47,171 nt of DNA from Hormoscilla sp. GUM202 (GTDB taxonomy: Bacteria > Cyanobacteriota > Cyanobacteriia > Cyanobacteriales > Desertifilaceae). Of the stretch, positions 35,985-43,693 are shown one piece after another. The notes below the pieces were generated by a model. It did no database searches, was not told where the DNA came from, and was given only the letters and a program-made list of their open reading frames with translations. The DNA is taken from contig RFFC02000048.1 in NCBI GenBank assembly GCA_005518205.2, positions 1 to 47,171 of the forward strand, written 5' to 3'. A program made the translations under genes and the position numbers. Within the stretch, counting starts at the first letter, position 1; each line of letters opens with the position of its first letter.

Positions 35985-37661
35985 TCACTGGCCACTGGCC
36001 GCAGTACCTGCACAGCTATCACTGTGGGAAAATTTAATTTCCAGCAGGTAAGCCTTGTACTCGCCAGATGCTGCAAAATCATAGCTGCTGGCAGCATCCA
36101 TAGCAATATCATTTAAAAGAGCATATCCCGTACTCTCGATCGTCTCTGGCTGGGATGATATTTTCCCCTCGGGGTCTACCAATACTCCAACTGTGGCATC
36201 AGTAGCATTCTTGTCCAGTCCGATGCGGCTTGCCGCATCGGGATATGAGGCCGTTATTCGCTTTGGTTCCCACAATAGTTCTGGGTTGGACGCTGCCTTT
36301 TTGCTTGCATCTAACCATGCCTGGATGCTAGCTAGTGCTTCTGCTGGAGTTGTCCCCGCTGGGTTGTAGGCAAACTTCTGTTGCAACTGACGCAATGTCG
36401 CGATCGTGTCCGAGAGCGCCCACCCATCTCGTTGCCGAGCAGGCGAACGACAGGGTGGGCGTCTCTGGACACGATTCGCCCGTTCTGGTATCTTTGCGAC
36501 CTCCGAGGTCGGCGTTGTTTCCGGGGCTGAGACCATCGGCTTTGCTGCTACCGTTTCCGGCTGACTTTCTGCTGTTGCACCTTGAGGTGATGCCACCGTT
36601 TGAGAGGTAGCTGCTTGGGTTCCCGGTTGTTTTTCTGCTTGCAGCCGTTGCAATTCATCTATTGCCTGCTGGGGGATTTTTGTCAAACCTGCTGCTTCTG
36701 GCTTTGGTGCAGAAGAGTTCGCCCTTTGAGCTTCTACTAGTGGCGTCAACTCTACCGTAGTACCCGTTGGGATGCCAGCCGCCACAGTCCCTTCCAGGTT
36801 ACTAGCCCTATTTTGTGCTTGCAGGCGTCGCAATTCATCTATTGCCTGCTGGGGAATTTTTTCTGGCAGCGGTCCTACAACTCTCAGGGCCGAAGCCACA
36901 GGTAGTCCCTCAAATGCTGACCTTCCAGACTGTACGCTCCGGGAACCCTCCGCTGTTTGGGAAAAATCTGGAAATTGCTGGGGACTCATAACAGATGGTT
37001 CCACTTGAAGCAACTGACTGAAAGGTGATTTCACCCCTGGCGGTCTGTATGCTTGCAGGTCAGTAGCTAACGGCAGTTGACTCGTCCTACTCCGATTTTT
37101 CCGGAACGGTTCGACTTGCAGGTCTGGTGGTAGAGGCAATTGCCCGACCGGACCGCTATTTATCTCTGGTGGTAGAGGCAATTGTCTGGGCCGATTTTTC
37201 GGACCGTCTGCGGGCCGATCGCGATCGATTTGCAGCTGAGACAGTATTGGCTCCGATGATGTTATCGGTGGCAAGGACGAGAGATCTATGTAAGATGGTA
37301 TTGGTGGTAGCGGCGGCAGGTTCAGGGAAGGTAACTCTGGAGTTGACGGTTGCGGGACTCCAGCAGATGACGATCTTGACGGGGTGCCTAAGTCCGCCCA
37401 TGACTGTGGCAGTGAGTTTGCCAACAGATCGTTGGATAGCGTTGTTGGTGGCAGTGGCTGATCAAGTTTTGGCAGACGGTCCTGTTGTGCAGCTGTTAAC
37501 TCCAGCAGATTTACCTCTCTTGTTGTCTGCTGCTCTTCTCCCTTCCCAGAAATCATCGGTAGCACCACCCCCAATAGTCCGTGGACTCCGATCGATACTA
37601 GGGTTGCTATCCAAGGAGTTAAGTTGGGTGACTTCTGGCCATAATTTGATAAATAATTCAT
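35985..37661 (-). CDS. TonB-like envelope protein with repeat-derived insert
   Basis: 558 residues. One N-terminal membrane segment (about 16-37, WIATLVSIGVHGLLGVVLPM) is followed by a long Pro/Gln/Ser-rich periplasmic region with repeated QLPLPPDLQ and two KIPQQAIDELxRLQA units, and a C-terminal domain (about 430-545) with ATVGVLVDPEGKI and YLLEIKFS resembling TonB_C. This fits TonB-type energy-transducing or spacer proteins linking inner and outer membranes. Residues RVQRRPPCRSPARQRDGWAL and SDT are coded by a 69-bp palindromic repeat (36405-36473) inserted in frame. A second short repeat near 36933-36957 codes about 8 residues (EGSRSVQS region). No ExbB/ExbD genes lie nearby. Confidence 0.8.
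   Translation of the reverse strand: MNYLSNYGQKSPNLTPWIATLVSIGVHGLLGVVLPMISGKGEEQQTTREVNLLELTAAQQDRLPKLDQPLPPTTLSNDLLANSLPQSWADLGTPSRSSSAGVPQPSTPELPSLNLPPLPPIPSYIDLSSLPPITSSEPILSQLQIDRDRPADGPKNRPRQLPLPPEINSGPVGQLPLPPDLQVEPFRKNRSRTSQLPLATDLQAYRPPGVKSPFSQLLQVEPSVMSPQQFPDFSQTAEGSRSVQSGRSAFEGLPVASALRVVGPLPEKIPQQAIDELRRLQAQNRASNLEGTVAAGIPTGTTVELTPLVEAQRANSSAPKPEAAGLTKIPQQAIDELQRLQAEKQPGTQAATSQTVASPQGATAESQPETVAAKPMVSAPETTPTSEVAKIPERANRVQRRPPCRSPARQRDGWALSDTIATLRQLQQKFAYNPAGTTPAEALASIQAWLDASKKAASNPELLWEPKRITASYPDAASRIGLDKNATDATVGVLVDPEGKISSQPETIESTGYALLNDIAMDAASSYDFAASGEYKAYLLEIKFSHSDSCAGTAASGQ
36405..36473. repeat. 69-bp palindromic element inserted in frame in the TonB-like gene
   Basis: Ends CGTGTCCGAGAGCGCCCACC and GGTGGGCGTCTCTGGACACG are imperfect inverted repeats. 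Length is exactly 23 codons with no stop on the gene strand. Longer relatives lie at 24259-24363 and 40406-40514 outside genes. Confidence 0.9.
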
Positions 37662-37749
37662 AGTCGATATACTGCGCGATCGCTTGCGAGTAATCAGGTT
37701 TTTCCAATCGTAGGACGGGCGGATCGCCTGTCCGGGGCTTTGTCAAATT

Positions 37750-38457
37750 TCAGTTGCGATTCACAATTAGCACAGAGAAGTAGGACAGTTTTAGCTGGGG
37801 GCGCGATCCTAAATCATTATACAGCCTTTGGTCTGGCCATGTCGCCCGTTCCACTACATAAGCCTTCTCTAGCAGTTTTCGCCTGTGCAACACCTGCCAA
37901 ACTTGAGGGTAGACCGAACTAACTTTCATCAGCACTGCCACATCTGCCCAGTTTAAGACATTTTCCAAATCTTCTACAGCATAGAGGGCTGGCAGGACTG
38001 CTAGACGCTGATTCCCGATCGTTAAGGGGATGGCCGCCGCCGCTGCTGCCGCCATCGGCGAACTGATTCCGGGTACCAACTGGATGTTTACGGCCCCATG
38101 GAGTTGCTGCATGCAGTTAGCCAGGTAGTTGAATGTGCTATAAAAACTGATATCCCCTTCACAGACAAAGGCGACATCTTGTCCCTGCTGGAGATATGGC
38201 CATATTTGTCTATCGCTCTCTTGCCAAGCCTGACTTAAAACTGCCCGATCTTGAACGTAGGGAAACTTCAACGGTAACTGTATTTGTTCCGCACCCAGCC
38301 ATTGAGATATAATATGCTCTGCCATGCCAGATTTGGAGGAAACCCCCGCTGGATAGGCGACAACTGGCACCCTTTGCAGCAGTCGCAACCCCTTCAGGGT
38401 GATTAATTCTGGATCCCCTGGACCGACTCCTATTCCGTATAAAATACCTAATTGCAC
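37750..38457 (-). CDS. cobI: Precorrin-2 C20-methyltransferase
   Basis: 235 residues from GTG 38457. It methylates precorrin-2 at C20 with S-adenosylmethionine in cobalamin ring synthesis. Tetrapyrrole-methylase motifs are visible: YGIGVGPGDPELITLKG at the N-terminus (SAM-binding loop), VAFVCEGDISFYSTF, LVPGISSPMAAAAAAA and VLMKVSSVYP. The Cbi/Cob class I-L separation rests on the YGIGVGPGDPELIT and GDxSFYST forms. It is followed by the TonB-like gene on the same strand, 88 bases away; a metal-uptake link is possible but unproven. Confidence 0.92.
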   Translation of the reverse strand: MQLGILYGIGVGPGDPELITLKGLRLLQRVPVVAYPAGVSSKSGMAEHIISQWLGAEQIQLPLKFPYVQDRAVLSQAWQESDRQIWPYLQQGQDVAFVCEGDISFYSTFNYLANCMQQLHGAVNIQLVPGISSPMAAAAAAAIPLTIGNQRLAVLPALYAVEDLENVLNWADVAVLMKVSSVYPQVWQVLHRRKLLEKAYVVERATWPDQRLYNDLGSRPQLKLSYFSVLIVNRN

Positions 38458-38693
38458 AAGTTAATAGTCAAATACTAATTGTTCATTGCTAATTGTGACT
38501 AACTATTCTCAAATCGACCTTCTCAAATCACATCTATTTAATCATAGCGCTAAATCTTGAGAGTATTGTCACTGCTGCCGCTGACGAGAGTTCTGCGCTG
38601 ACGCTACAAGAGGCTTTGCCTCAAAGGCAGCATTGGCTCAGCCCCAAAAGTTTTTGAAATCATCAGAGATTGCCCGGATGAAACCAACCCGAC

Positions 38694-38756
38694 GGGTCAC
38701 AAGTAGTGAATTTAGCGCCTGAAACCCTGGGCGGATCAAATCACTACCTGTGACCC
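38694..38756. repeat. Stem-loop repeat unit A
   Basis: GGGTCACA...GTGACCC outer arms enclose AGTAGTGA..TTTAG and AAATCACTACC. The inner AGTAGTGA/TCACTAC stem is shared with unit B. Confidence 0.65.
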
Positions 38757-38849
38757 ACCACCAACCCGACTATTATCCTAAGATCTATACAAACAGGAGT
38801 AGCGGGTCATACTCAATTATGATAGACGGTCTGCCGAAGATTGAGGGTA

Positions 38850-38900
38850 CAAGTAGTGATTTTAGTACCTGAAACCTAGGACCGCAGTCAAATCACTACC
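38850..38900. repeat. Stem-loop repeat unit B
   Basis: ACAAGTAGTGATTTTAG...CCTGAAACC...TCAAATCACTACC. Same stem and same CCTGAAACC loop segment as unit A, with a different lower loop. Confidence 0.65.
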
Positions 38901-39002
38901 AGAATGATGGCTGAAACCCGCGAGCCTGGGTCGAGCGAGACCTAATCGACCGGCATCGACTGGCGATGCCTGCTTTTGTCCCGCTAGGGATCGAGACTGG
39001 CT

Positions 39003-39240
39003 CAATATGTATCAAACACAAAACAAGGACACCAAACTATAAGTGCGATCGATAATTTCGTCAAAACCTACAGCGACGAGAACTACCGGCACACCACGAT
39101 GGTGCGCCACAAGGGAACAGTCGTGGCTTTGGCAATGGATAACGCACGGCACATCTACTACTCGGTGCTGAACCTCGAGGGTAGTGACAGGGGACCGCTG
39201 GATGTAAACTACTGGCTGGACAACCCCGTTCCCCTGCGCA
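39003..39240 (+). pseudogene. Fragment of an unidentified protein
   Basis: An open frame without a start reads DNFVKTYSDENYRHTTMVRH, then KGTVVALAMDNARHIYYSVL and PLDVNYWLDNPVPLRN. The composition is clearly protein-like and the run looks familiar as a conserved cyanobacterial protein, but I cannot name it. Both ends are lost: stops lie upstream and the kinase fragment starts at its 3' end. Confidence 0.4.
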
Positions 39241-39439
39241 ATTGCAGAAGTTCGTGTTGGTTTGGTCTTCGGTGAGGCGGCGGCGGTGTCTGTTGGGTGC
39301 CCACTTTTGTCCCCGGTTTTCCCGTTTCCGTCAACCGCTTGGCCACCCCAAAGTCAATCAGTTCGAATTTCCCATCCCGCTTTCGCCGCAAAATATTTGT
39401 TGGTTTAATATCTCGGTGAACTACATCCCGATTGTGGAC
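39209..39439 (-). pseudogene. Ser/Thr kinase fragment disrupted by group II intron
   Basis: The minus strand reads VHNRDVVHRDIKPTNILRRK, then FELIDFGVAKRL and GTKVGT, the catalytic and activation loops of a Hanks-type kinase. Kinase sequence stops sharply at 39439, where the intron begins on the other strand. The N-lobe is not found on the far side of the intron. After KVGT the frame leaves the family and soon ends. Confidence 0.75.
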
Positions 39440-40389
39440 GTGCGAGACGTTCGGGTGTAAACAGTGCATATTACCTGTGACAGCTCAAGCTAGCTCCATT
39501 AGCTAGCAAACTATGTAATCATTGGAGGTTCGAATCCTTCCCTCTCGATACAGGAGGTACACCGGTCCTAACTGCTGCGGAGTGACATCACCGGCAGTGG
39601 AGAGCAAGGACTTAAATGTAGGTATCTGGCAGCCTAAGCTGGAAACACCGCTAGGAAAGATACCCAAGGGTAAAGCAAGTGAACTTACGAAAACCCCGTA
39701 ATCGGGAACCAGCGGAATAAGGCTATATACGCTGGCCCAAAAGGGATTGGTAGTCGCAAACAGTTCTGTCCACTGGCTGTTTTGTATTGCAACAGACTCC
39801 CGGGGAACAGTAAGGCCCTAAAGGTATCAGGTATTGATTGCATGGAACGTCATAACCTTCAATGCGCTGTCCCTGGGAGGGATGGATGGGATAAGCCGCA
39901 AGGCTTATTAGGGACCAGCTAGATGATAAGCGCAAGCCATTGGGGGAGGGATGTCCTAAGAAGCGAATGCCCGAGGTAATGCTTGAGGATATGCAGACAT
40001 AGGACGGATATGATAGGAAGTCTTGGGAGAAAGTAGCCCTTAAAATGTCACGGAACTTAGAGAGAAATCTCGAAAGTATGAATGATGGACTAAAGCCCTA
40101 ACGAGGTAAAAACTAGCGCACCTCTCAACTACACGGGGTCACGTAAGTAAAGAGCGACAATTAAGGATTATGCAGTTTATTCCGTCGCGAACCGCCCGAG
40201 GTTAGGCATAATGTTAGTCGAATCGACCACCAAAGAAAGGGGTGAAATTGCATGAGACAAGGCCAGGGAGGAGTAATCCTAACAAAGGCTACCGATGACA
40301 AGGACCTATCAACCAGTAGCCTCCTGCGGTGAAAGTCGCAAGTCCGGTTTCGAATGGGAGGGTTGGGAAGTGATTCCCAGCTCGACCCC
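39440..40389 (+). ncRNA. ORF-less group II intron, copy 2
   Basis: Begins GTGCGAG at 39440. Domain I blocks ACTTAAATGTAGG, ACCAGCGGAATAAGGCTAT and ACGCTGGCCCAAAAGGG match copy 1. Domain V (about 40315-40352) has TAGCC, the TGCGGTGAAAGTCGCA stem with GAAA tetraloop and CCGGTTT; domain VI (GGGAGGGTTGGGAAGTGATTCCC) and CGACCCC end it. At about 950 nt it is longer than copy 1, with about 300 nt more between domain I and domain V, but no reverse transcriptase frame. It lies antisense to the kinase it interrupts, so it cannot splice out of that mRNA. Confidence 0.75.
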
Positions 40390-40405
40390 GACCAAATTGG
40401 AGGGT

Positions 40406-40514
40406 CGTGTCCAGAGCCTTTCGTTTCCGGAGACGCCAGGGTGGGCGCTCTCGGAAACGACCCACCCATGTCGTGCGCAGGAGCGGCACGACAAGGTGGG
40501 CGCTCTCGGACACG
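40406..40514. repeat. Palindromic element (CGTGTCC/GCGCCCACC family), copy 3
   Basis: Starts CGTGTCCAGAGCCTTTCG and ends CGCTCTCGGACACG, with inner AAGGTGGGCGCTCTCGGA. It lies 16 bases after the end of intron copy 2. Confidence 0.8.
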
Positions 40515-40682
40515 AACGGGTAGTATACCCCATTTGCTTCAATGCTATATACTTAAGTATTCCTTAGATTTTGCCAATTGTGTTCTGAGTCCGATAGAAA
40601 TTTACACAACGCAACTATATGGGATGTTTCCCTACCCTGAGGGAATTTCTATTACCCCTGAGTAGATCGCCCCTATGCTAAG

Positions 40683-42296
40683 TCAAGTGCCTAGATGCGA
40701 GAAGCTAGTATAATTAATGCCCAAAGAGTGATGGAAGTCCGCCTGCACTCGGGAGGCGAGGCGACGGGAGACTTCTCGCACGATTTGCCGCAAGAGGCGA
40801 TCGCCCGTATTGTGAATCAGGGACTCAGGCATAGCGCGAATAAACTGGGGAAACAGAATGCCCACTTCCAGGTCTAACTGCCACTCCCATCTAGTCATCA
40901 CAGGGGGTAGGTCGGGCATTTCTTTGGACAAAACCTCTAACCGAATGGCTGGGTCTGTGGGGAGTTCCCTGAAATTAAAATTACCTTGAAAGTCCACCTG
41001 ATAGCCTGGAGTCGAATAGTTGGGCAGGGTAATAGTTCTGATCTGATAGACTCCATAGGGATCGGGAGGAATTAGTTCCAAACCAATTCTCACTTCTAGT
41101 TCAAACTTAAATGATCCATAACGCCCGAGCAGCAAATCGTAGCTATTAGCGCCAAGGGGACAAACTTCCATTGGCGCAGCGCAGCGAGGAAACCAATCGG
41201 AATGTTTAGTTAGATACTCAGCTACTCTCGCCCTGGGTGCATATATATCTACATTGTCTTCATAATGCAAGCGAAACCAGGTCCAATCAAGGGCAATAGC
41301 CTCGGATACCTTAGTTGATACCTGAGATGATACCTGAGTGGATAAATTTTTGAGCTTCACGCCCCACTGAGATAATTTAGAAGCAGTTCCCGCCCGACCA
41401 AATGATTGGGAACCCAAGGGCTTTTGCAGGTCTTGCAGCACTTCTGTGGCAGATTGATACCGCTGTTTTAGGGTATGTTGAATCATTTTGTCCAGAATAG
41501 CAGCTAGTTGGTCGCTGATAGGATTATTCAGCAAGTAATCTCGCCAGACAAAATTACTTTCCATCGCGTCATACAGGTCAAAGGGCTGCATTTGCGTGAG
41601 CAGATGAATGCAAGTGACGCCCAAACTGTAAATATCGCTACCAAACGTTGCTTTACCAAAGCTTTGTTCGGGAGCAGCATAACCCGCAGAGCCGATCTTC
41701 GTCCCGGTTTGCCCTAAGAATGTCCCCGTAGCATACTTAGCGGCCCCAAAATCCACCAGTACCAGGAGGCGATCGCTATTCCGACGGATAATATTTTCCG
41801 GCTTGATATCCCGATGAATCACCTGCTTGCTATGGATAAATTCCAACACTCTGAGCAAGTCAGACAGGATAGTGCGAATCTGGCCTTCTGAGAACACCTC
41901 TGTTTCTGCCAACTCCTGGGCTAGGTTTTGTCCGTCGATGAATTCCTGGACGATGTAGAGGCGAGAGTCTTGCTGGAGATGGGCCAACAAGGCCGGAATC
42001 TGGGGATGCTTGCCCAACTCATCCAGGCGCACCGCCTCTTGGGCGAATAGCATTGCCGCTTTCTGGACGCTGTTCGTACCTTGGGATTGGGGGTAAAACT
42101 GCTTGATGACACAGCGCGGTTGTCCGGGTTTATCCTGGTCTACCGCTAAGAAGGTTCTGCCAAAGCCACCTTGACCGATCGGTTTAACGGCCAGGTAATG
42201 CTCTTGCAGCAGCAACTTGGTGCCGCAATATTGGCAGAACTTGTTGGCCGCTGGGTTTTGGGGTTTTGGGCAATCGGGATTCAGGCAATAGCTCAT
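40683..42296 (-). CDS. Ser/Thr protein kinase with zinc ribbon and DUF1997-like C-terminus
   Basis: 537 residues from ATG 42296 (MSYCLNPDCP). A zinc ribbon (CLNPDC...FCQYCGTKL) opens the protein, then a Hanks kinase with GQGGFGRTF loop, CVIKQF Lys, HRDIKPENII catalytic loop and VDFGAAKYA. The first part of the C-terminal half is a flexible Ser/Thr region (STQVSSQVSTKVSE), then a beta-rich domain from about residue 340 to 525 resembling DUF1997, a lipid-binding-like fold also found in thylakoid-associated cyanobacterial proteins. No membrane segment. The combination suggests a kinase that senses or binds a lipid or pigment-related ligand; this is inference. Confidence 0.88.
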   Translation of the reverse strand: MSYCLNPDCPKPQNPAANKFCQYCGTKLLLQEHYLAVKPIGQGGFGRTFLAVDQDKPGQPRCVIKQFYPQSQGTNSVQKAAMLFAQEAVRLDELGKHPQIPALLAHLQQDSRLYIVQEFIDGQNLAQELAETEVFSEGQIRTILSDLLRVLEFIHSKQVIHRDIKPENIIRRNSDRLLVLVDFGAAKYATGTFLGQTGTKIGSAGYAAPEQSFGKATFGSDIYSLGVTCIHLLTQMQPFDLYDAMESNFVWRDYLLNNPISDQLAAILDKMIQHTLKQRYQSATEVLQDLQKPLGSQSFGRAGTASKLSQWGVKLKNLSTQVSSQVSTKVSEAIALDWTWFRLHYEDNVDIYAPRARVAEYLTKHSDWFPRCAAPMEVCPLGANSYDLLLGRYGSFKFELEVRIGLELIPPDPYGVYQIRTITLPNYSTPGYQVDFQGNFNFRELPTDPAIRLEVLSKEMPDLPPVMTRWEWQLDLEVGILFPQFIRAMPESLIHNTGDRLLRQIVREVSRRLASRVQADFHHSLGINYTSFSHLGT

Positions 42297-42348
42297 AGGG
42301 CTGTCCGATGGGGAAGCTAGATCTATGCATAGGGCGAACAACTCTAGT

Positions 42349-43259
42349 TTACAATATGCTTGACAATGCTTGCTGTTCTGGGAGCGGCAAGGACTGTAGT
42401 CGTCGTTTGAGCACTGGCACTGAGTATTGATTCAGGATTCTTGCCTCTGGCGGGAAATCCCACAGCAGTTTATCAATCAATTCTGGAAGCTGTTTCCTGG
42501 CTAAATCTGCTTTTTTTTTACTTCTGCTTCTGTTCTGAGCTTCAAGGAAGACAAAAAGCTAGTCATTTCTTGGTCATCCAGGGTTTTACGCATTAGCACC
42601 TGTCCGGAAATTCCTCGATCGTTAATTGTCGTCAGACGTATTGTCATCAGACGTTCATAGGCCACTGGCATTCCCTTGCTGTCCGCTAGTTCAAATAATC
42701 GTTCTAATGAGATTGTTTGAGTGATAAAATACAAGTCGATTATGTCCTTGATTTCGGCTCTAGCCTCAAAGGCACTGAAATACAAGTCGATTATGTCCTT
42801 GATTTCGGCTTTCTTCTCAAAGGCACTGATTTTATTTGCTCCCATGTCCTCAAGGTTATTCAGGTAGATGCCTGAGTCTGTTTGGCGCAAATTACCGAGC
42901 CAATTAAATTCCTTGACCAACTCAATTTTCAACCTGTAGGTTGATTGTATAATAAAGAAACGAGCAAAACAATAGTTGATGCTATCGATTTGGATGGTGA
43001 AGTCAGATTGTCTGAGTCTGGCGACCAAATCCCTAGCAATCAAATTCAAATCATCGGTGGTGGTAAAGAAATCTAAATCCTCAGATAGGTGATGCTGGTA
43101 ATGGAATCTAGATAAGGCTGTGCTGCCAGTTAGATAAATATTGTCTTCATACACAGAGGCGATTTCAAAGACTCTATCCTGTAGCGGATAAAGTTCTGAG
43201 TCGTAAAACTCAAGTTCCTCCGTTGTCGCTTGACGATAAAAGTTTTGGATCTCCATCAT
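42349..43259 (-). pseudogene. AbiEii-like nucleotidyltransferase, frameshifted in an A9 tract
   Basis: From ATG 43259, with AGAGGAG upstream, 252 residues read to a stop at 42501. TGSTALSRF and HHLSEDLDFF form the nucleotidyltransferase core of AbiEii/AbiGii toxins. A 51-base tandem duplication gives SAFEKKAEIKDIIDLYF followed by SAFEARAEIKDIIDLYF. Near the end the coding strand has nine A's (42511-42519). Removing one A (or adding two) continues the protein EVKKKADLARKQLPELIDKL to TAA 42349-42351, about 55 more residues with balanced composition. The gene is therefore split, switchable by slippage, or affected by a base-call error. No AbiEi-type antitoxin lies next to it. Confidence 0.75.
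42511..42519 (-). repeat. Homopolymer A9 (coding strand) in the AbiEii-like gene
   Basis: Nine T on the plus strand, nine A on the coding strand. Its length decides whether the C-terminal 55 residues are in frame. Confidence 0.9.
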
Positions 43260-43693
43260 AGTTAACGCTCCTCTTATTATCTCATAAATTTTGAGGCATT
43301 TTGAACAAGACTATAAATAAGGGTTTGAATAACTGTCACTCCTCACGTCCCCGATCGCGCAGCGTGGCGCAGCCATAGCAATCTCACCGCGCTGTATCCT
43401 GGGTAGTGCGTAAGGCGCGAGGTATCTCCTGGGTAGTGCGAATATGATGTCCCCCGGGTTTGCCTGAAACCGGGGGACATCAAGCTCCCAGGAGATACCT
43501 CGACATTTTAATTAAATGATAACTAGATTGTCTCGGAAGCGAAGGGAAGTTGTCAAGCATTTGCGAAGTTTACACAACAGGAGTAAAATGTCAGGATTCA
43601 GCCTTGCCTAACTTTTCAGATCCCTACTTAATGCAGGTAAATGGCGAATGGCGATCGGAGGACGGGACAGGCGAGACGCCCGTCCTACGGGAC
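43260..43693. other. Gene-free stretch with a strong hairpin
   Basis: Holds a GCGCAGCGTGGCGCAGCC palindromic repeat near 43356-43375 and the nested hairpin at 43419-43501. No gene seen. Confidence 0.6.
43419..43501. repeat. Nested perfect hairpin (15-bp and 12-bp stems)
   Basis: Outer arms GAGGTATCTCCTGGG (43419-43433) and its complement (43487-43501); inner arms GATGTCCCCCGG (43446-43457) and complement (43470-43481). A GGGTAGTGCG block occurs twice on its 5' side (43400 and 43431) and also just at the 5' end of intron copy 1. Confidence 0.8.

Larger units (their letters stand above)
38458..39002. other. Gene-free stretch with structured repeats
   Basis: Includes an AGGCTTTGCCTCAAAGGCAGC hairpin near 38610 and two related stem-loop units listed separately. 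No gene seen. Confidence 0.6.

Noticed and set aside
37127-37663. 178-residue reading frame opposite the TonB-like gene
   Set aside because: Shadow of a Pro/Leu-rich coding region; no start signal or family.
39520-39550. tRNA-like T arm (GGTTCGAATCC) suggesting a tRNA 3' end
   Set aside because: No matching acceptor, D or anticodon arms lie upstream, and the same position in intron copy 1 holds a different hairpin (GGGGGTCCAAATCCCCCC), so it is an intron domain I stem-loop.
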